Of a stretch of DNA of 64,000 nt, positions 1-12,531 are shown piece after piece. The stretch comes from Candidula unifasciata (lineage: Eukaryota > Mollusca > Gastropoda > Stylommatophora > Geomitridae). Numbering within the stretch: position 1 is the stretch's first letter; every line of letters starts with the position of its first letter. Under the pieces are notes generated by a model that searched no databases, was not told where the DNA came from, and saw only the letters and a list, made by a program, of their open reading frames with translations. Position numbers and translations under genes: made by a program. The stretch spans positions 1,261,626-1,325,625 of the forward strand of contig CAJHNH020004890.1 in NCBI GenBank assembly GCA_905116865.2. Direction: 5' to 3'.

Positions 1-689
1 ATGTAGGTTTAGTAATCAGCCAGTGGGAACCATATTTCAGAACTTTTTAAAAAAATAATCAGATCTCAGAAAATCTTTCATTAAATGTTGCATTATAATT
101 CTGGTTGTCAGTTTGTCATGATTGATGTTGTTTCTATAGTATTTCTGCTGTGAGATGGTGTTACACATTTAGAGACAGTAAAAATAAAGAAATTGAATTA
201 TCAATCAAAATCAAAGATAATTTCATAAAATAAAATGCAGTTCATTGTTTTATTCCCTATTAAAACACTGTTTGAGGATGTGCTGCATAAATAATTGTAA
301 TTCTAAATCATGATATACAATGGCAGTCCAGTTGCTTTATTTGCATGCAAGATTACATCAACAAAATGTTTACCACAAAAACAAAAATAAAGAAAAGTTT
401 AAAGTAAGCTTCCGGCAAGACAAAGTGGTTTCTGTGTGATGATATCCCACCTAGTATATACAAGTGTTGTTTTCATGTTTGATATTTTTAAATATTAATT
501 GAAATGGTGTGAGTCTGTATGTTTCGATTTTTGTATTTTATCTACACCTCAGCACTTTCAAGATTCCAGTAAATATTTGTTGTTTTTGATGTCCCTTTGT
601 ATTATTTGTCATCCCCCATGTGGGATGCAATTTTTCGTTATTTTGAAGTCCTACCCTTGCTGTTACAGGGGGCCCTAATATACCCTAAT

Positions 690-800
690 TGTTGAACAGG
701 GTTTCTGGGACCTCTCCTCGGGCGATCCTTCTTCCAATGGTGGCACATTGTGTCACTGGGTGTTAATCGCTCTGTGTGATGTCCTCCTGGGGTGAGGACT
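690..800 (+). repeat. Short interspersed repeat, family R1
   Basis: The segment with GGTGGCACATTGTGTCACTG recurs at 1370-1480 (same strand) and 39110-39245 (inverted). It looks like a short dispersed element; no coding capacity is visible. Confidence 0.6.
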
Positions 801-1090
801 TACTTACTTTTTGGTATTTGGTCCTAGCATACTAAAAAAAATCTGACTACTCCATAATTTATTCAACAGTCGTGTTGAAAGTCATTTACTTGGATGTTTT
901 CATAGTGATTGTTTCTTCCAAGTACATCTGGGACTGAAAGAGTACAAATTTGTGCTATACTTTTTGCTTTCACAAACACACAACTTTGCATGCAATGTAT
1001 TTACAAGGGAAACAACTCGATGGCTTTCCTTGTCACTGCTTCTTTCCCCTATTATAAAGCATTCTGTATGTGTATCTCACTAATTTTTAG

Positions 1091-1207
1091 GATGACATCA
1101 TATATTTTAACCCAACTTTGTTACCGCCAATCCCTGATGAGCTTGAGGAGTCCACCCACAGCAGCTTCTCCAGACAACCATCTAGCTTTGGTGGGGACAG
1201 CTATCAG
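1091..1207 (+). CDS. Candidate internal exon of an unrecognised plus-strand gene
   Basis: The sequence ACTAATTTTTAG|GATGAC opens a 117-base, 39-codon frame ending at TATCAG|GTTTGT. It encodes [20 protein letters not shown] then [19 protein letters not shown]. The lack of repeats, acidic/Ser-rich coding composition and phase-0 ends that fit the exon at 12873 argue that it is real. I do not recognise the family. The donor GTTTGT is weak, so the call is moderate. Confidence 0.55.
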
Positions 1208-1369
1208 GTTTGTTGATGTGACATCATTTGTTAATTATAGTTGTACGGTTAAACAGGATCTGCTTTACGCACTAGGACTATAATCTCCATTTCAATATGG
1301 GATGTAGTTTTTGTTTTTATTCTCATGCTCCATTCCAGGTGTGATCGGGGGCCTTAAATATGACCTACG

Positions 1370-1480
1370 GCTTGAATGGGACTTCAGGGTCTTGTGCCTG
1401 GGTGATCCTCATCCGAATGGTGGCACTTTGTGTCACTGGATTTTGATAGCTTGTTGTGCTGTCCTGGTGGGGTTGAACTT
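1370..1480 (+). repeat. Short interspersed repeat, family R1
   Basis: Second copy of the element at 690-800, with GGTGGCACTTTGTGTCACTG in place of the first copy's equivalent. Confidence 0.6.
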
Positions 1481-1779
1481 CAGTCATTTAGTCAGTAGAA
1501 CTACGACAGTGTGTAGAATAATACAAGCAATATAATATAACACTGGTGCATCTGAAGCAGTATCCAACCAATAGGTTATTTCATGTATAGGATGGTCCAA
1601 TATAATAGTTGTATGTAGTCGAACGGGGTAAAAAAGACTTACTCCTGCTGCAATCGCATTAGAAATGTGGCTGTTTCAGTCACTGCATCTCACAGTATTT
1701 CAGGCTGCTATCCCAAAGGAAAAGATAAACAAGGAAAATGTAGGGTAAAAATAAAATTGATTATTCATTCTTACCCACA

Positions 1780-2935
1780 CTGGACTGCAGTCACCACACC
1801 ACTCAGCCTAACTTCTTTCTCTTCTCCCACTTTTCCAAGTTCCAACAGCTAGCCATGATTGTAACTAAAGTCACCACACCACTCAGCCATCCTTCTTTCT
1901 GTTCTCCTACTTCTGACAGCTAGCCATGATTGTGACTAAAGTCACCACACCACTCAGCCATCCTTCTTTCTGTTCTCCTACTTTTCCAAGTTCTTACAGC
2001 TAGCCATGATTGTAACTAAAGTCACCACACCACTCAGCCATTCTTCTTTCTGTTCTCCTACTTCTGACAGCTAGCCATGATTGTGACTAAAGTCACCACA
2101 CCACTCAGCCATCCTTCTTCCTCTTCTCCCACTTTTCCAAGTTCTAACAGCTAGCCATGATTGTAACTAAAGTCACCACACCACTCAGCCATCCTTCTTT
2201 CTGTTCTCCTACTTCTGACAGCTAGCCATGATTGTGACTAAAGTCACCACACCACTCAGCCATCCTTCTTTCTGTTCTCCTACTTCTGACAGCTAGCCAT
2301 GATTGTGACTAAAGTCACCACACCACTCAGCCATCTTTCTTCCTCTTCTCCCACTTTTCCAAGTTCTAACAGCTAGCCATGATTGTGACTAAAGTCACCA
2401 CACCACTCAGCCATCCTTCTTTCTATTCTCCTACTTCTGACAGCTAGCCATGATTGTGACTAAAGTCACCACACCACTCAACCATCCTTCATTCTCTTCT
2501 CCCACTTTTCCAAGTTCTAACAGCTAGCCATGATTGTGACTAAAGTCACCACACCACTCAGCCATCCTTCTTTCTTTTCTCCCACTTTTCCAAGTTCCAA
2601 CAGCTAGCCATGATTGTGACTAAAGTCACCACACCACCCAGCCATCCTTCTTTCTTTTCTTCCTCTTCTCCTACTTACAACAACAAGCCATGATTGTCAC
2701 TAAAGTCACCACACCACTCAGTCATCCTTCTTCCTCTTCTCCCACTTCTAACAGCTAGCCATGATTGTGACTGAAGTCACCACACCACTCAGCTCAGCCA
2801 TCCTACTTTCTCTTCTCCCACTTCTAACAGCTAGCCGTGATTGTGATTGAAGTCACCACACTACTCAGCCATCCTTCTTTCTCTTCTCCCACTTCTGACA
2901 GCTAGCCATGATTCACCACACTACCCAGCCATCCT
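1780..2935. repeat. ~71/80-bp minisatellite, about 15 copies
   Basis: Tandem units contain GTCACCACACCACTCAGCCA, a pyrimidine-rich centre and CAGCTAGCCATGATTGTGAC. Long and short units differ by a ten-base TTTTCCAAGT-type insertion. It lies in the presumed last intron of the plus-strand gene. Confidence 0.92.
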
Positions 2936-3669
2936 GTACTTCATTCTTATTTGTGTATACTGTTTCCCTGAAAATAAGACCGGGTCTTATATTAATAGTT
3001 CCTTACAAAATGCACTAGGACCTGTTTTCAGGGGGGTATCTTACTTTGTTTTTAGATTTTTCAAAAAATCTACATTTATTTAATGTTTAAAATTCTACAT
3101 TATTTCAAACACAGTCATGTGATCTTTTTCTGGAACATCATCATAACTCTCCAAATCCCAAATTCTGGCCTGAATTTCTTGTGGCTCCATTTCCTGTAGA
3201 ACCATTGTTAAGATCGTTATCACTGCGCACCAGTGATGTCTGCACTCTCACTGGCCATTCATCAGCAAGACTCTCATTCCAGCTGATGATTCTAGCCAGG
3301 GCTTACTGTTGGGTTAGGGCTTATATTAAAAGCACCCTGAAAAAAAAATCCTGCCAGTTCTTATTTTTGTGGTAAGTCTTATTTTGAGAGAAGTATGGTA
3401 GTAATGTCAGTGCATATTGCATGCACTTTTTTTTTCAACCCCTCTACTGTGCTCTACTCTTCTTCCATTGTGCCATCGCATCATCACCCCCACCCCCTCC
3501 CCCAATCAACTTCCTTTCATGTGATAATTTCCTGTGTTTTCTTGCCAGAACAGCTGTCTCACTCACCTAAGCTGTACGCATTTTGCTTGATATATTTCTA
3601 ATGTTTACTCCAAATGTAGCCACCCAAGTTTCTGCTTGTCCCTTCTCAACATCTTGCTAAGCTTTTGCT

Positions 3670-3673
<4 letters not shown>

Positions 3674-3726
<53 letters not shown>

Positions 3727-3754
3727 CGTGCGTGCGTGTGTGCGTGTGTGTGTT
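3674..3754. repeat. (TG)n microsatellite with TGCG variants
   Basis: An uninterrupted TG run passes into GTGCGTGCG units. It is intronic to the putative plus-strand gene. Confidence 0.97.
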
Positions 3755-3909
3755 TTCTTCACACTTTGTATTTATCAAGTGTTGTTCCCACCTAGCAGAG
3801 GGGATTGTAGATGGCATCCAGGTATGTGTTTTCAAAAAGCTCCTCATTCTTTCAATTATTGTTAGTTTTCTATTAAAATGCCCATAATTTTCACATTCCC
3901 TTAAAAAAA

Positions 3910-4647
3910 ACATTTTCTAGTAATGTTTTATAAGTTTGTTTGCTATTATACACTGAGTAATTTAATTACATTTATTCATTTGCAAGAAATTAAAAACAAA
4001 TTCTTTATAATTTTCAATTTTAGCGGAATTTATACATTGTTTTGAATTTTGTTTTTCTTAAACATTTATGGTTAAAGTTTTACCCATTGAAGTCATATTT
4101 TTTTTTTTACTTTTATATAGTTTTCAAATTTACACAATACATTATTCATTTGTTGGTATTTTTACATTGTTTTTTAAATTTATATATTTTTAAAATTTAC
4201 ACAGGTGAGAATTTTAATTCGGGGGGAGGGGGGGGGGGGTATTTATAGTTTTTTTTTTTTTTTTACATTTATACTTTTAACATTTACACATTGTAATATT
4301 ATATTTGAGTAATTATACATTATTTTCATATTTATATTTTGTTTGTTGATTATTTACACATTGTTTTCACATGAATAATTTTTGGGAATATTTACCAATT
4401 TGCAGTTATATTTATACATTTTTTTATGCTTATAGATTGCTTTTATATTATATTTTTGTTTTGTTAATATTTTCAAAAAGTAGTTATTTTTTTTCTATAT
4501 TTGTAATTTACAAAATTCACATTTGTAATTTACAAAATGTGCATATACTAAATTTTTTTAACACTTTTTTTTTAAATATTGAGACATTAATGCATGTTTT
4601 ATCTTTTTTACACTGGGGCTGCATTCATATATATATATATGTATATG

Positions 4648-4690
<43 letters not shown>

Positions 4691-4700
4691 TATATATATT
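3910..4700. repeat. AT-rich low-complexity tract ending in (TA)n(AAT)n
   Basis: Strongly T-rich sequence with repeated 'TTTACA' and 'ATTTATA' words. It includes a poly-G patch near 4221-4239 and an (AAT)n run at 4651-4690. No gene signal. Confidence 0.75.
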
Positions 4701-5394
4701 AGAATTACTTAATTTTCCTCGTATGAGCACATATTTATTCAGTATTTTTTTTAGCAGAGGTCTGCATTCTGGTTATATTTACTTAATGATTTTATGTTTT
4801 TCATTTTTGTTTTACACCATGGAATTATTCAGCATATGATGCTATTTTCAAACAAATCAGCTTACGATTAGAGATATGGTATTTGTCATACTGGCTCCCT
4901 TTACTTCCCATGAAAGTTTTGGGTACACGTGTTATGCTTTTTGGCTGGGAACCCAAGTTACTGAAAAGATAATCGCAGGGAAATAAAATGTGTGACCATA
5001 TGCGCACTGTTTAAAAACAATTCAGGAAAAAAGAAAGGAAAAGACTCTTTTATGCCAGTTGTGCATCTGGTATATAATGCTAAACTGTTGGCACCTCATG
5101 CTAGCCACCTTTGCTTCTCAAGAAATTTCCTGGTACTTTTTAGGCTGGGTCAACCTGGGTTTTACGCTTTGTAGTGTTATATATTTATTAGTGTGCAAAT
5201 CTGTGACTATTTTATATTACTGAAATGGTTGTTTGTGCTACACTTCTGGTGTTTGACAAGTTTGGTTGATATGTGCACATTTTTATGTTTGACATGCCTG
5301 CATCTTGAGTAGGTCTAGTATTAGTTACTGTACCAATGATACAGCATAAACGTATTGATGTTTTTTCATTATACACCAGCTGTGTGAATCATAT

Positions 5395-5590
5395 GTATTC
5401 TTCTCCCCATGCATGGTTTCACGGGACCCATGGAGGGTGGGTGGGGGGGAGGTCCACTGCTACTTAACAAGCATGTCAGAAAAAAGCAACTATTTAGGAG
5501 TTTGCCCATGTTTTGGTCAGAAAGATGCAGACATTGCAGCAGCAAAACTTGCCAACCCCATTTGAGATGCAAAAGTAGAAGAAGAAGATA
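5395..5590. repeat. SINE-A' copy
   Basis: Diverged member of the ~200-300-bp SINE-like family seen also at 14545, 20560 and 41200. Shared words are CCACTGCT(A/C)CTTAAC, GATGCAGA and an A/G-rich (GAAGAAGAA) end. Not coding. Confidence 0.55.
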
Positions 5591-6274
5591 TGTTTTTCAA
5601 ATGAAGATGATTTTATGAGATAGTTTATTTATTATCATATCTGAGTCTCTGAATTCTCTGGGTTCTTGGCACACAAACCACTGAGTTAATTTCACACAGT
5701 CAGAGCTGTGATTGCTTTATCACAGAATACCAAGAAAACTATACATGGAAAAGATTATCAACCTTTAAGCTCTCAAACAGGCTAAATCAAAAACATATTT
5801 AATTATTACAACAGGACAAGACCATCATCCATTGCTGGTCATTTTTTTTTTCTTCTTTACCTCTCTGCCATCTGACATTCTCTCAGTATGTCCAGCCATT
5901 TCAGTATATTAGCCCTCATGATGATGATGATCAGTAGTGATTTAAACAGATTATGAATTTTGTTGCTGCTTCTTACTCTCTATTCCCAGCTGTTTGCATC
6001 TTTGACTGGTCTAAAGATTCATTGTATGACTCTAGTTTTCAAAAATGTGTAAGGCTCCCTCTATAGTAGATGTGCCCGATGCATATACTCCAAAACACTG
6101 GGTGTCATTTGATGCAGCACCACTATTTTACAAGAGGCTTCACTATAATAGTTCAACCATGTTTATTTATACGGAGAATTCTGATAAACAGCTTGACTAT
6201 TTTACAAATACCTTCTCTATTAAAGGTCAGCTCTGTTATATCAGAGGGTTCATTCAGTTAATCAAGTCTATGCT

Positions 6275-6440
6275 ACATTTGGTCCACTTAATAAAGTCAA
6301 CTCACTAACAATCAACTCTATTTTATAGAGTTAAATCACACAATCAATAAATTTTTTATGAAAAGTCCAACTCACATTGACAATACTATTTCCTAGCGGA
6401 CCACTCACATAATTAACTCAGTGACATAATCAACTCACTA
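6275..6440. repeat. Minisatellite half, left of a LINE insertion
   Basis: Imperfect units of ~35 bases with TCACACAATCAA and CTCTATTTTATAGAGT. The same array resumes at 7425-7640, on the other side of a LINE fragment. Confidence 0.7.
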
Positions 6441-6444
6441 ATAG

Positions 6445-7425
6445 AATCACAATTATAAGAAGAGATCAAGAAGACTGTACTTTAGGAAAAACTACAAGAT
6501 TTGGTTATGCAGATGATTTAGATACAGTTAGAGGAAATTAAACAGAGACAGTAAAAACACTGAATCACTTGAGGAAGCAGTTAAATAAAATAGGACTAGT
6601 TATCAATCAAGATAAGACAGAATACATGGTAATAAAGACAGGGAAAGTATAACAACTCTGGTACATAAAAATAGATAATATTAAAATCAAACAAATGGAA
6701 ACATCTAAGTACCTTTTTAAAAAGACCTCGGCCAAAACATCAATTTGTGTTGTTTTGTGCACGTTGTTCTGCTTAACCATCTCGTTTAGCTATTAAGTCT
6801 CAGTTTATTTGAATAATTTTTTCTTTGGTTTTAGCTTGACTTCAGTCACTCTTATTTTCACTATCTAAATACCTGTGTGCAAACTGCTCTATCATATTGA
6901 GAGAAGAAATACAATCTAGAATACAATCTAGCCCTCCAAAACTGGCTAAAATCAAAGGCTCTACCTCATAACACCAAGATAATGAAATGTAAAATGCATA
7001 TATGACAAACTGTTTTATATGGCTCTGAAACCTGAAACACAGCTAAAAGAGATAAAACAAATTTATGAAACCTGTCTTTCAATGAATCTTTGGACCCATC
7101 AAAGATGCAAAAGAAGGGTAATGGAGACTGAGAAGCAACCGTGAAATTCATAGTCTGTTTAAATCACCATTGATCACTGACATCACGACAGCTAATAGAC
7201 TGAAATGGCTGGGACATATAAAGAGAATGGCAGACAACAGAGACAAAAACAAGCAAGCTGATTGGCCATAGACCACCAGGCAGACCAAAAAGACAGCAGA
7301 GACGTAATATCCAGGCAGCTCTACATATACTTAGAGCCACTAACTGGAAAGAGAGGACCAATCACAGAGAAGACTGGAGATGACTTTTGATATCTGCTGC
7401 AGTGAACTTCAAGATCTCTAATGTT
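6445..7425 (+). pseudogene. LINE reverse-transcriptase relic, YADD box visible
   Basis: Around 6495-6520 the frame reads RFGYADDLDTV, the catalytic box of a non-LTR reverse transcriptase, followed by a LVINQDKTEYMVI-like segment. After a gap, 7000-7400 carries LYGSET, KWLGHI and GRPKRQQRR remnants, the usual C-terminal tail of these ORF2 proteins. Many stops and frameshifts; inactive. Confidence 0.85.
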
Positions 7426-7640
7426 GAAGAAGAAAAACTTAGTCAATTCTATTTTTAAGGGATCCACTCACACAATCAATTCTATTTTCAAGCAGTTCAG
7501 CTCACACAGTCAACTTGCTAACACAATCAACTCTATTTCAAGGAGTTCAGCTTACACAAAGATAATTATTTTACAATGGAAAAATTGGACTGTCAATTCT
7601 ATTTTATAAGAGTAAACTCACATAGTCAACTCTCTGTTGA
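7425..7640. repeat. Minisatellite half, right of a LINE insertion
   Basis: Continuation of the array at 6275-6440, with TCAATTCTATTTT and ACTCACACAATCAA units. Confidence 0.7.
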
Positions 7641-8017
7641 TCTACAAATCTTGTGGCTAATAAACAGGAGCTCCTCTATTTTGTTTTAAAAAAAGTATAT
7701 CTCAGAGTTTGTGTGTGGAATTTTCCTGAAAGTTGTGATGTTGGTTCTTGACTGAAATTAACTCAAATTCTTTGTTAGATTGACATTTTACCAAGTCACC
7801 ATTGCAAAACAATATCATGCTTAGATGAGGGTTACTATTTTTTAAAGTTGCATTCAAATAAACTGATCTAATATGTAATATCAAACACACTAAAGACAAC
7901 AATAATTTATAACAAAATATTCATACAATTTGAAAACACCCCCAGTAAATTATGTATAAGATTATGAAAGGACAGGAAATAAATTCCGACACATGCAAAT
8001 GTAAAATGTGGTTTTAA

Positions 8018-9592
8018 CCCTTTCGCTGCTGCGCCCAACGCAGGCCAACGTAACCACTGTGCTGAGCCAGGCGAGAGCTAATTTTTCCCACTGTGCTGAA
8101 TACCTTTCTCGCCTCCAAAAGCAGAAGACGCTCTTGCGGCGCGGGGTAAAAATTGTACACCTAAAATAAAAACTCTTTTGAAGCGCATGGTTGACCTTTG
8201 CGCTGACAAGTCGGACGCGCTTGTGCTACGCCATAAAAACTCATTTACAAATAGAAATACTTTAAACTTACAAAGCATATACAAAACACTTTGTAAGCAG
8301 ATACATGTTCTTTTTTAGTATTATTAATATCTTTTTGTGTGAAATATTTCAAAATAAGATGCGACACACAATGCCAAATCACAGTCCTTGAACATGTATC
8401 TGGGTTTCCCGTCGTTTTTTGCTTTCTGTGCATACCACACACTTTCTTGTTGGGAATTTCTTCTTTGATGTTACGGACTCTATTTTTGAAGGGTAATGCC
8501 TTTCTTTGTACTAAACGGAGTGGCAGATCTTCACCTTTTTTGTCCTCCTACATTTGTTCTCTTTTCCTTGCAATATTTATGTAGACTTTCTCTTACTAAC
8601 ATTGAGTGAAATTGGGCAACAGGAGTGTTTTTGCACACAAATAAACAGTATACCAACCATGCTTCACAAAGCAACAGGATAACGTGTAACACATCTAAAT
8701 GCACGTGACATAATGTTTAATTAATTAATACTTCTGTGATCTGTTGCCGAAAGAGCTAAGAGCTTAAATTTAGAATTTACATTTAAAATTATAATAATAA
8801 AAAAAAGTACGGCATGCAGGAATTGAACGCGTACCCTTCGATTACAAGGCAAGCGTGATACCAACTACGCTAGAAGTTTATATGAAATTGGTTCCAAAAA
8901 TAGGACTATTATTGTATACTTTGATAGACAGACACAGTTTTGTCAGTTGTATAGTATATTAGAAGCATTAGTATTAATTATCATATCAGTACGTGACCAT
9001 ATCTTCATTTTGATTATTGGTGATTCATTTCAAATCCAGTCAATGTAGATAGCTGGGTCATATGGTCAGTCTTGCTCACGGCTAGAAGTACACGTGTCCG
9101 ACGGCGTGCCGCGAAGATAGCCCAGCTTATATAACTCAAACGTTTCAAAGTTATCCTTACTATTTCTCCTCGAAACAAACTCCAATAATTCTTCATTAAC
9201 TATAATTAACAAATTTTCTTGTTATTTTGTATTTTAAAAAAAAAGTAGACTAACGCAAAACCAGAAACATATTTTAGGGCAAAAAAATTACCGTTCACCG
9301 ACCATGCTTCCATGGTAACAAAGCAACAGGATAGCGTGAAATGCATCTAAATATGGCTAAACGCACGTGATAAGGGTTTTAATTGTATGTAAATGGGTCA
9401 GTTTGATCAGATTTAGGTAATGTATATTTCCATTTCACCCCCAAGAATTACTGTCCTTAGCAATCTGTAAGAAAAGTCGAGGACGAGATATCTCGTCCTT
9501 AGCACTGAGGGCACAGAAAATGGAAGACGAGTTAACTCGTCCTCAGCAGTCTACCGAGTAGACGAGTTATCTCGTCCATAGCAGCGAAAGGG
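8018..9592. mobile_element. TTAA-flanked 1.58-kb terminal-inverted-repeat element
   Basis: The element begins CCCTTTCGCTGCT and ends AGCAGCGAAAGGG, with TTAA at both flanks (8014-8017 and 9593-9596), the target site of piggyBac-type transposons. Near the right end are palindromic GACGAGTTAACTCGTC-like motifs. An internal ~70-base segment (ATGCTT...AAGCAACAGGATA) occurs twice, at about 8655 and 9300. No transposase frame is seen, so it appears non-autonomous. Confidence 0.8.
8812..8880 (-). tRNA. tRNA-like sequence (pseudogene or SINE head)
   Basis: On the minus strand, TAGCGTAGTTGG matches a tRNA A box and GTTCAATTCC a B box, with CTTGTAA where an anticodon loop (UGU) would be. A T8 run follows as a Pol III stop. 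The anticodon stem pairs poorly, so a functional tRNA is unlikely. It lies inside the TTAA element. Confidence 0.45.
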
Positions 9593-9596
9593 TTAA

Positions 9597-9975
9597 TTTC
9601 ACATTTTCATTTTAAAAAGTTTATTATAAAGAATAATTAAGTGAATACCATCAGTAGGTATATAAAATAGCTTTCTGTAAACTAATAAGTACAGTCACAG
9701 CATTTACATTTGTATAGTAGAGTCTATATTGTGAAAGTTAAAACAATGTGAAAGATCAAGAATACATGTACCAACACCCCATCTATGTAAGGAGATCTTT
9801 CATTTAAAGTAAACAAGGCAGTATGAGAAAGGGATCATAAACATACTGCATGGGCAACACAAGATCTCTACTTTACTGCCCGGCTTTGGGCTATTCAAAT
9901 TAGGAACTTCATCTCTGGCCTCAATTCCATTGCCATGAGCTGCGATTCCCGTGCCTTCATAATGCACAGTATAAC
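9597..9975. other. Non-coding spacer, nothing recognised
   Basis: AT-rich unique-looking sequence between the TTAA element and the next LINE fragment. No frame, splice pair or repeat unit stands out. Confidence 0.6.
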
Positions 9976-9984
9976 ACTTTCATC

Positions 9985-10810
9985 TACAAAAAGTGCTAAC
10001 TTCTTCTTCTTCTTCTCTTCCACAATTTACATCAGCGTGGTGTTGGGGGAGATGTAAGGATCGTTTGGGTGCTTTTTCCAATGCATTGTACAAGTTGGTG
10101 TTCTTTTCTGTTAGGTTGCTCTTAATGATGTCACTCCATGTCTTGTGTGGTCTTTCCCTTGCTCTGTATTCATTCTGTTTCTTCAGCATGACTCTCTGTG
10201 GCAGTTGGTACCAGGGCATCTGTCAGGTGACCAAACCATCTCATTTGTTGTTGTTTAATGAATTGTATGACTGGTTTCAGTCCTAGTCTTTTTTCTTATT
10301 TTTTTAATTCCTGATTTTATCTCTTCATGTCACACTGGCAGCTCTCCTAAGACATCTTATCTCTGTTATTATGATCTTCTGCTCCTTAGTTGTAGTAAGG
10401 GTCCATGTTTAGCACTGGTAGCAGAATGTCCCCCCCCCCCCCCCCCCCTAAAAAAAACCCTTCTTATGAAAGTTGCTTTGTTCGACATAGGTAACTTTCT
10501 ATGCACCAGAAGCTGTGTTAATTGTCCCATAACCTGATTTGCTTTCACACATCGTATGTTGATTTCTGCATCCTTTCTTCCATCTGAGGTGAACAATGAC
10601 CCTAGACATTTAAATGTGTTCATTAGTTTTATTTCTGTGTTATTTACTTTAATTGATAAGGTCTCTTCTTGTCTACCTATTACCATTGCCTCTGTCTTGT
10701 CAATGGTTATCCTCGTATTATATTTCTCACACTTAGTATTGACTTGGTTTATATGGTTCTGTAAACTCTCTATCTATCTATCTTTTAACATTGACCACTT
10801 TCAGCTAGGT
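9985..10810 (-). pseudogene. LINE ORF2 C-terminal relic
   Basis: The minus-strand frame ITIDKTEAMVIGRQEE, VNNTEIKLMNTFKCLGSLFT, DGRKDAEINIR is the thumb/connection part of a non-LTR reverse transcriptase (DKTK and YLGS-type motifs). It is followed by a separate frame with RARERPHKTWSDIIK. A poly-C tract at 10430-10449 interrupts the frame. A related but poorer copy lies at 35130-35560. Confidence 0.8.
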
Positions 10811-10961
10811 CAGATTACATTGCTGCTCTCTTTCCTGTCTGCTATATTTGTGGTGATGTTTCTGGTCTTGATCTCATTTGGTTTTGGATTGTGTTCCTCT
10901 GTAAACTCTCTTCTGTTTTAGCTATTAATACTTGGTGCCAACAACAAGATAGCAATTCAAT

Positions 10962-10965
<4 letters not shown>

Positions 10966-11024
<59 letters not shown>

Positions 11025-11058
11025 TACACACGCACAAATGCACGCACACACATACAAC
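10966..11058. repeat. (TA)n(CA)n microsatellite
   Basis: A (TA) run of about 45 bases passes into CACACA units with interruptions. Confidence 0.95.
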
Positions 11059-11084
11059 AAGGTTATATCAAGTTGGAATTTTAT

Positions 11085-11270
11085 TTAAAAAATGATCTCA
11101 CCTCCCAGGTTAACCCAGCCTAAACTAGGTACAAAGTAATGTCCTGGGAAGTAAAGGCAGCGAGCGTGATGCTGAGCATATCATTTACTGAGTGTCTATT
11201 AGTCTATTTAAAAACTATGGGTCTAGCATTAAATGTCTGATGTGTCCATGATGTTAAAGGGTTCTTTACT
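11085..11270 (+). repeat. SINE-B fragment
   Basis: It shares CCAGGTTAACCCAGCC, AAGTAAAGGCAG, TATAAAAACTATGG-like and TAGCAT words with the tRNA-headed copies at 22505 and 47845. The tRNA head is missing. Confidence 0.65.
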
Positions 11271-11365
11271 GTGTTTGTTGTTTAATGACTGCTTTAAGTA
11301 CAGAGTGTATGAGACACAGACAGAAACAGGCAACAGTCTGCACATTTTATGTATGACTGACCACA

Positions 11366-11475
11366 TTGTGACTGGTACTATCAGTACTGGAACTCTGCGC
11401 TGGCTGCTGAAGATGAGGACAGAGCACGCATGCACATGCACCGAGTGTTGTAATGTCAACTCTTGACTCAACTTG
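11366..11475 (+). repeat. Dispersed repeat R2, copy 1
   Basis: GGAACTCTGCGCTGGC, GCTGAAGAT, GAGCACGCATG and TAATGTCAA(C/T)TCTTGACTCA are shared with 56385-56490. Part of the motif (GGGAATG...CAAGTGCT) also resembles the arm of the hairpin at 12532. Confidence 0.7.
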
Positions 11476-11479
11476 TGTA

Positions 11480-12235
11480 TGACTGACACATACAGTGTTC
11501 AAGGAAGTAAGAGATGTAACCATGGAAATGATATCTCTGAGACCGGCTGCAGGGGTGAGCAGAAGAGATCAAATAAAAATAATGTCATAAGACAAAACAA
11601 TCACAGAACCAATTCTAAATAACATACAAAGACAGCGAAAAACAAATGGTTTGCCTACATAGAGAGAGTGCCTTGTGACACCATGCCATTTATGGCATAT
11701 ACCAAAAGAGGAGATGTACGTAGAGCAAATGTAGACTAAGAACATGGAAATACAATATCAGAGAAACTACTGCAGCACGACCAGTCTATGCTCCAGGCAG
11801 CCAGAAGAGCACAAAGCAGAATCTTACATCTCACTCAAAACCCAAAGCAGTAAAAGAGGAAATGAAGAAGAACAGATCTACAGGGTGCTTCTATTTCCTC
11901 TCGGAGCACATTTTTTAAATGTAGCCGTTGCGGGGGAGGGGGGGGGGGGGGGGTTCTTTTTGGTATTTGCAACTTGTGTTTTAACATACACAGGGCTTCC
12001 CTTAGTTTATTGTTTTTGTTCTCTGTGAGCAGACTTAATGTCTTATCCACTATCAAGGGATCAGAGTGAGTGTGGTAAACATGTTTCTTCATTCAATCTT
12101 TTCAAGCCAGAGGTGGACCTTAAACTCCAAGACCTATTTTACAACTAAAACTAAGCAATGGGTTAATTCATAATCTTGATACAATCTTGTATGCAAGTGG
12201 GAAATGAGTATATCTTCAACAATCTTTTAATTAGT
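11480..12235. other. Decayed LINE-like and unique sequence
   Basis: 11600-11880 has AAGACAGCGAAAAACAAATGG-like words typical of eroded LINE tails. A poly-G run sits at 11937-11955. No intact frame. Confidence 0.4.
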
Positions 12236-12531
12236 TTTTACACACAGATTTTCTTCAACTTACGACTTATGCAACTTAAAACATCCGCATTTATGACCAC
12301 AGAAACATAAATGAATAAAGATAATTAGTAGGGTAAAAAAAAAAAATTCCACAAGTACATATTATGTGTTTATCACATTTTGTACAAAAATTATACAGTG
12401 AATGAATTTTTGTGGGTTTCATCTACAAAGATTAAAACTGCATAAAAATTGTATTAAAAATATAAAATTCAACTTACAACCTGTTAATCTAAACAGAATT
12501 TAGTTGTAAGTCAAGCAATGAATGAATGAAC

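Noticed and set aside
3605..3913. Frame with THTHTH or VCVC repeats
   Set aside because: Produced by the (TG)n microsatellite.
8812..8880. A functional tRNA gene
   Set aside because: A and B boxes are present but the anticodon stem pairs poorly and it sits within a transposable element; kept only as tRNA-like.
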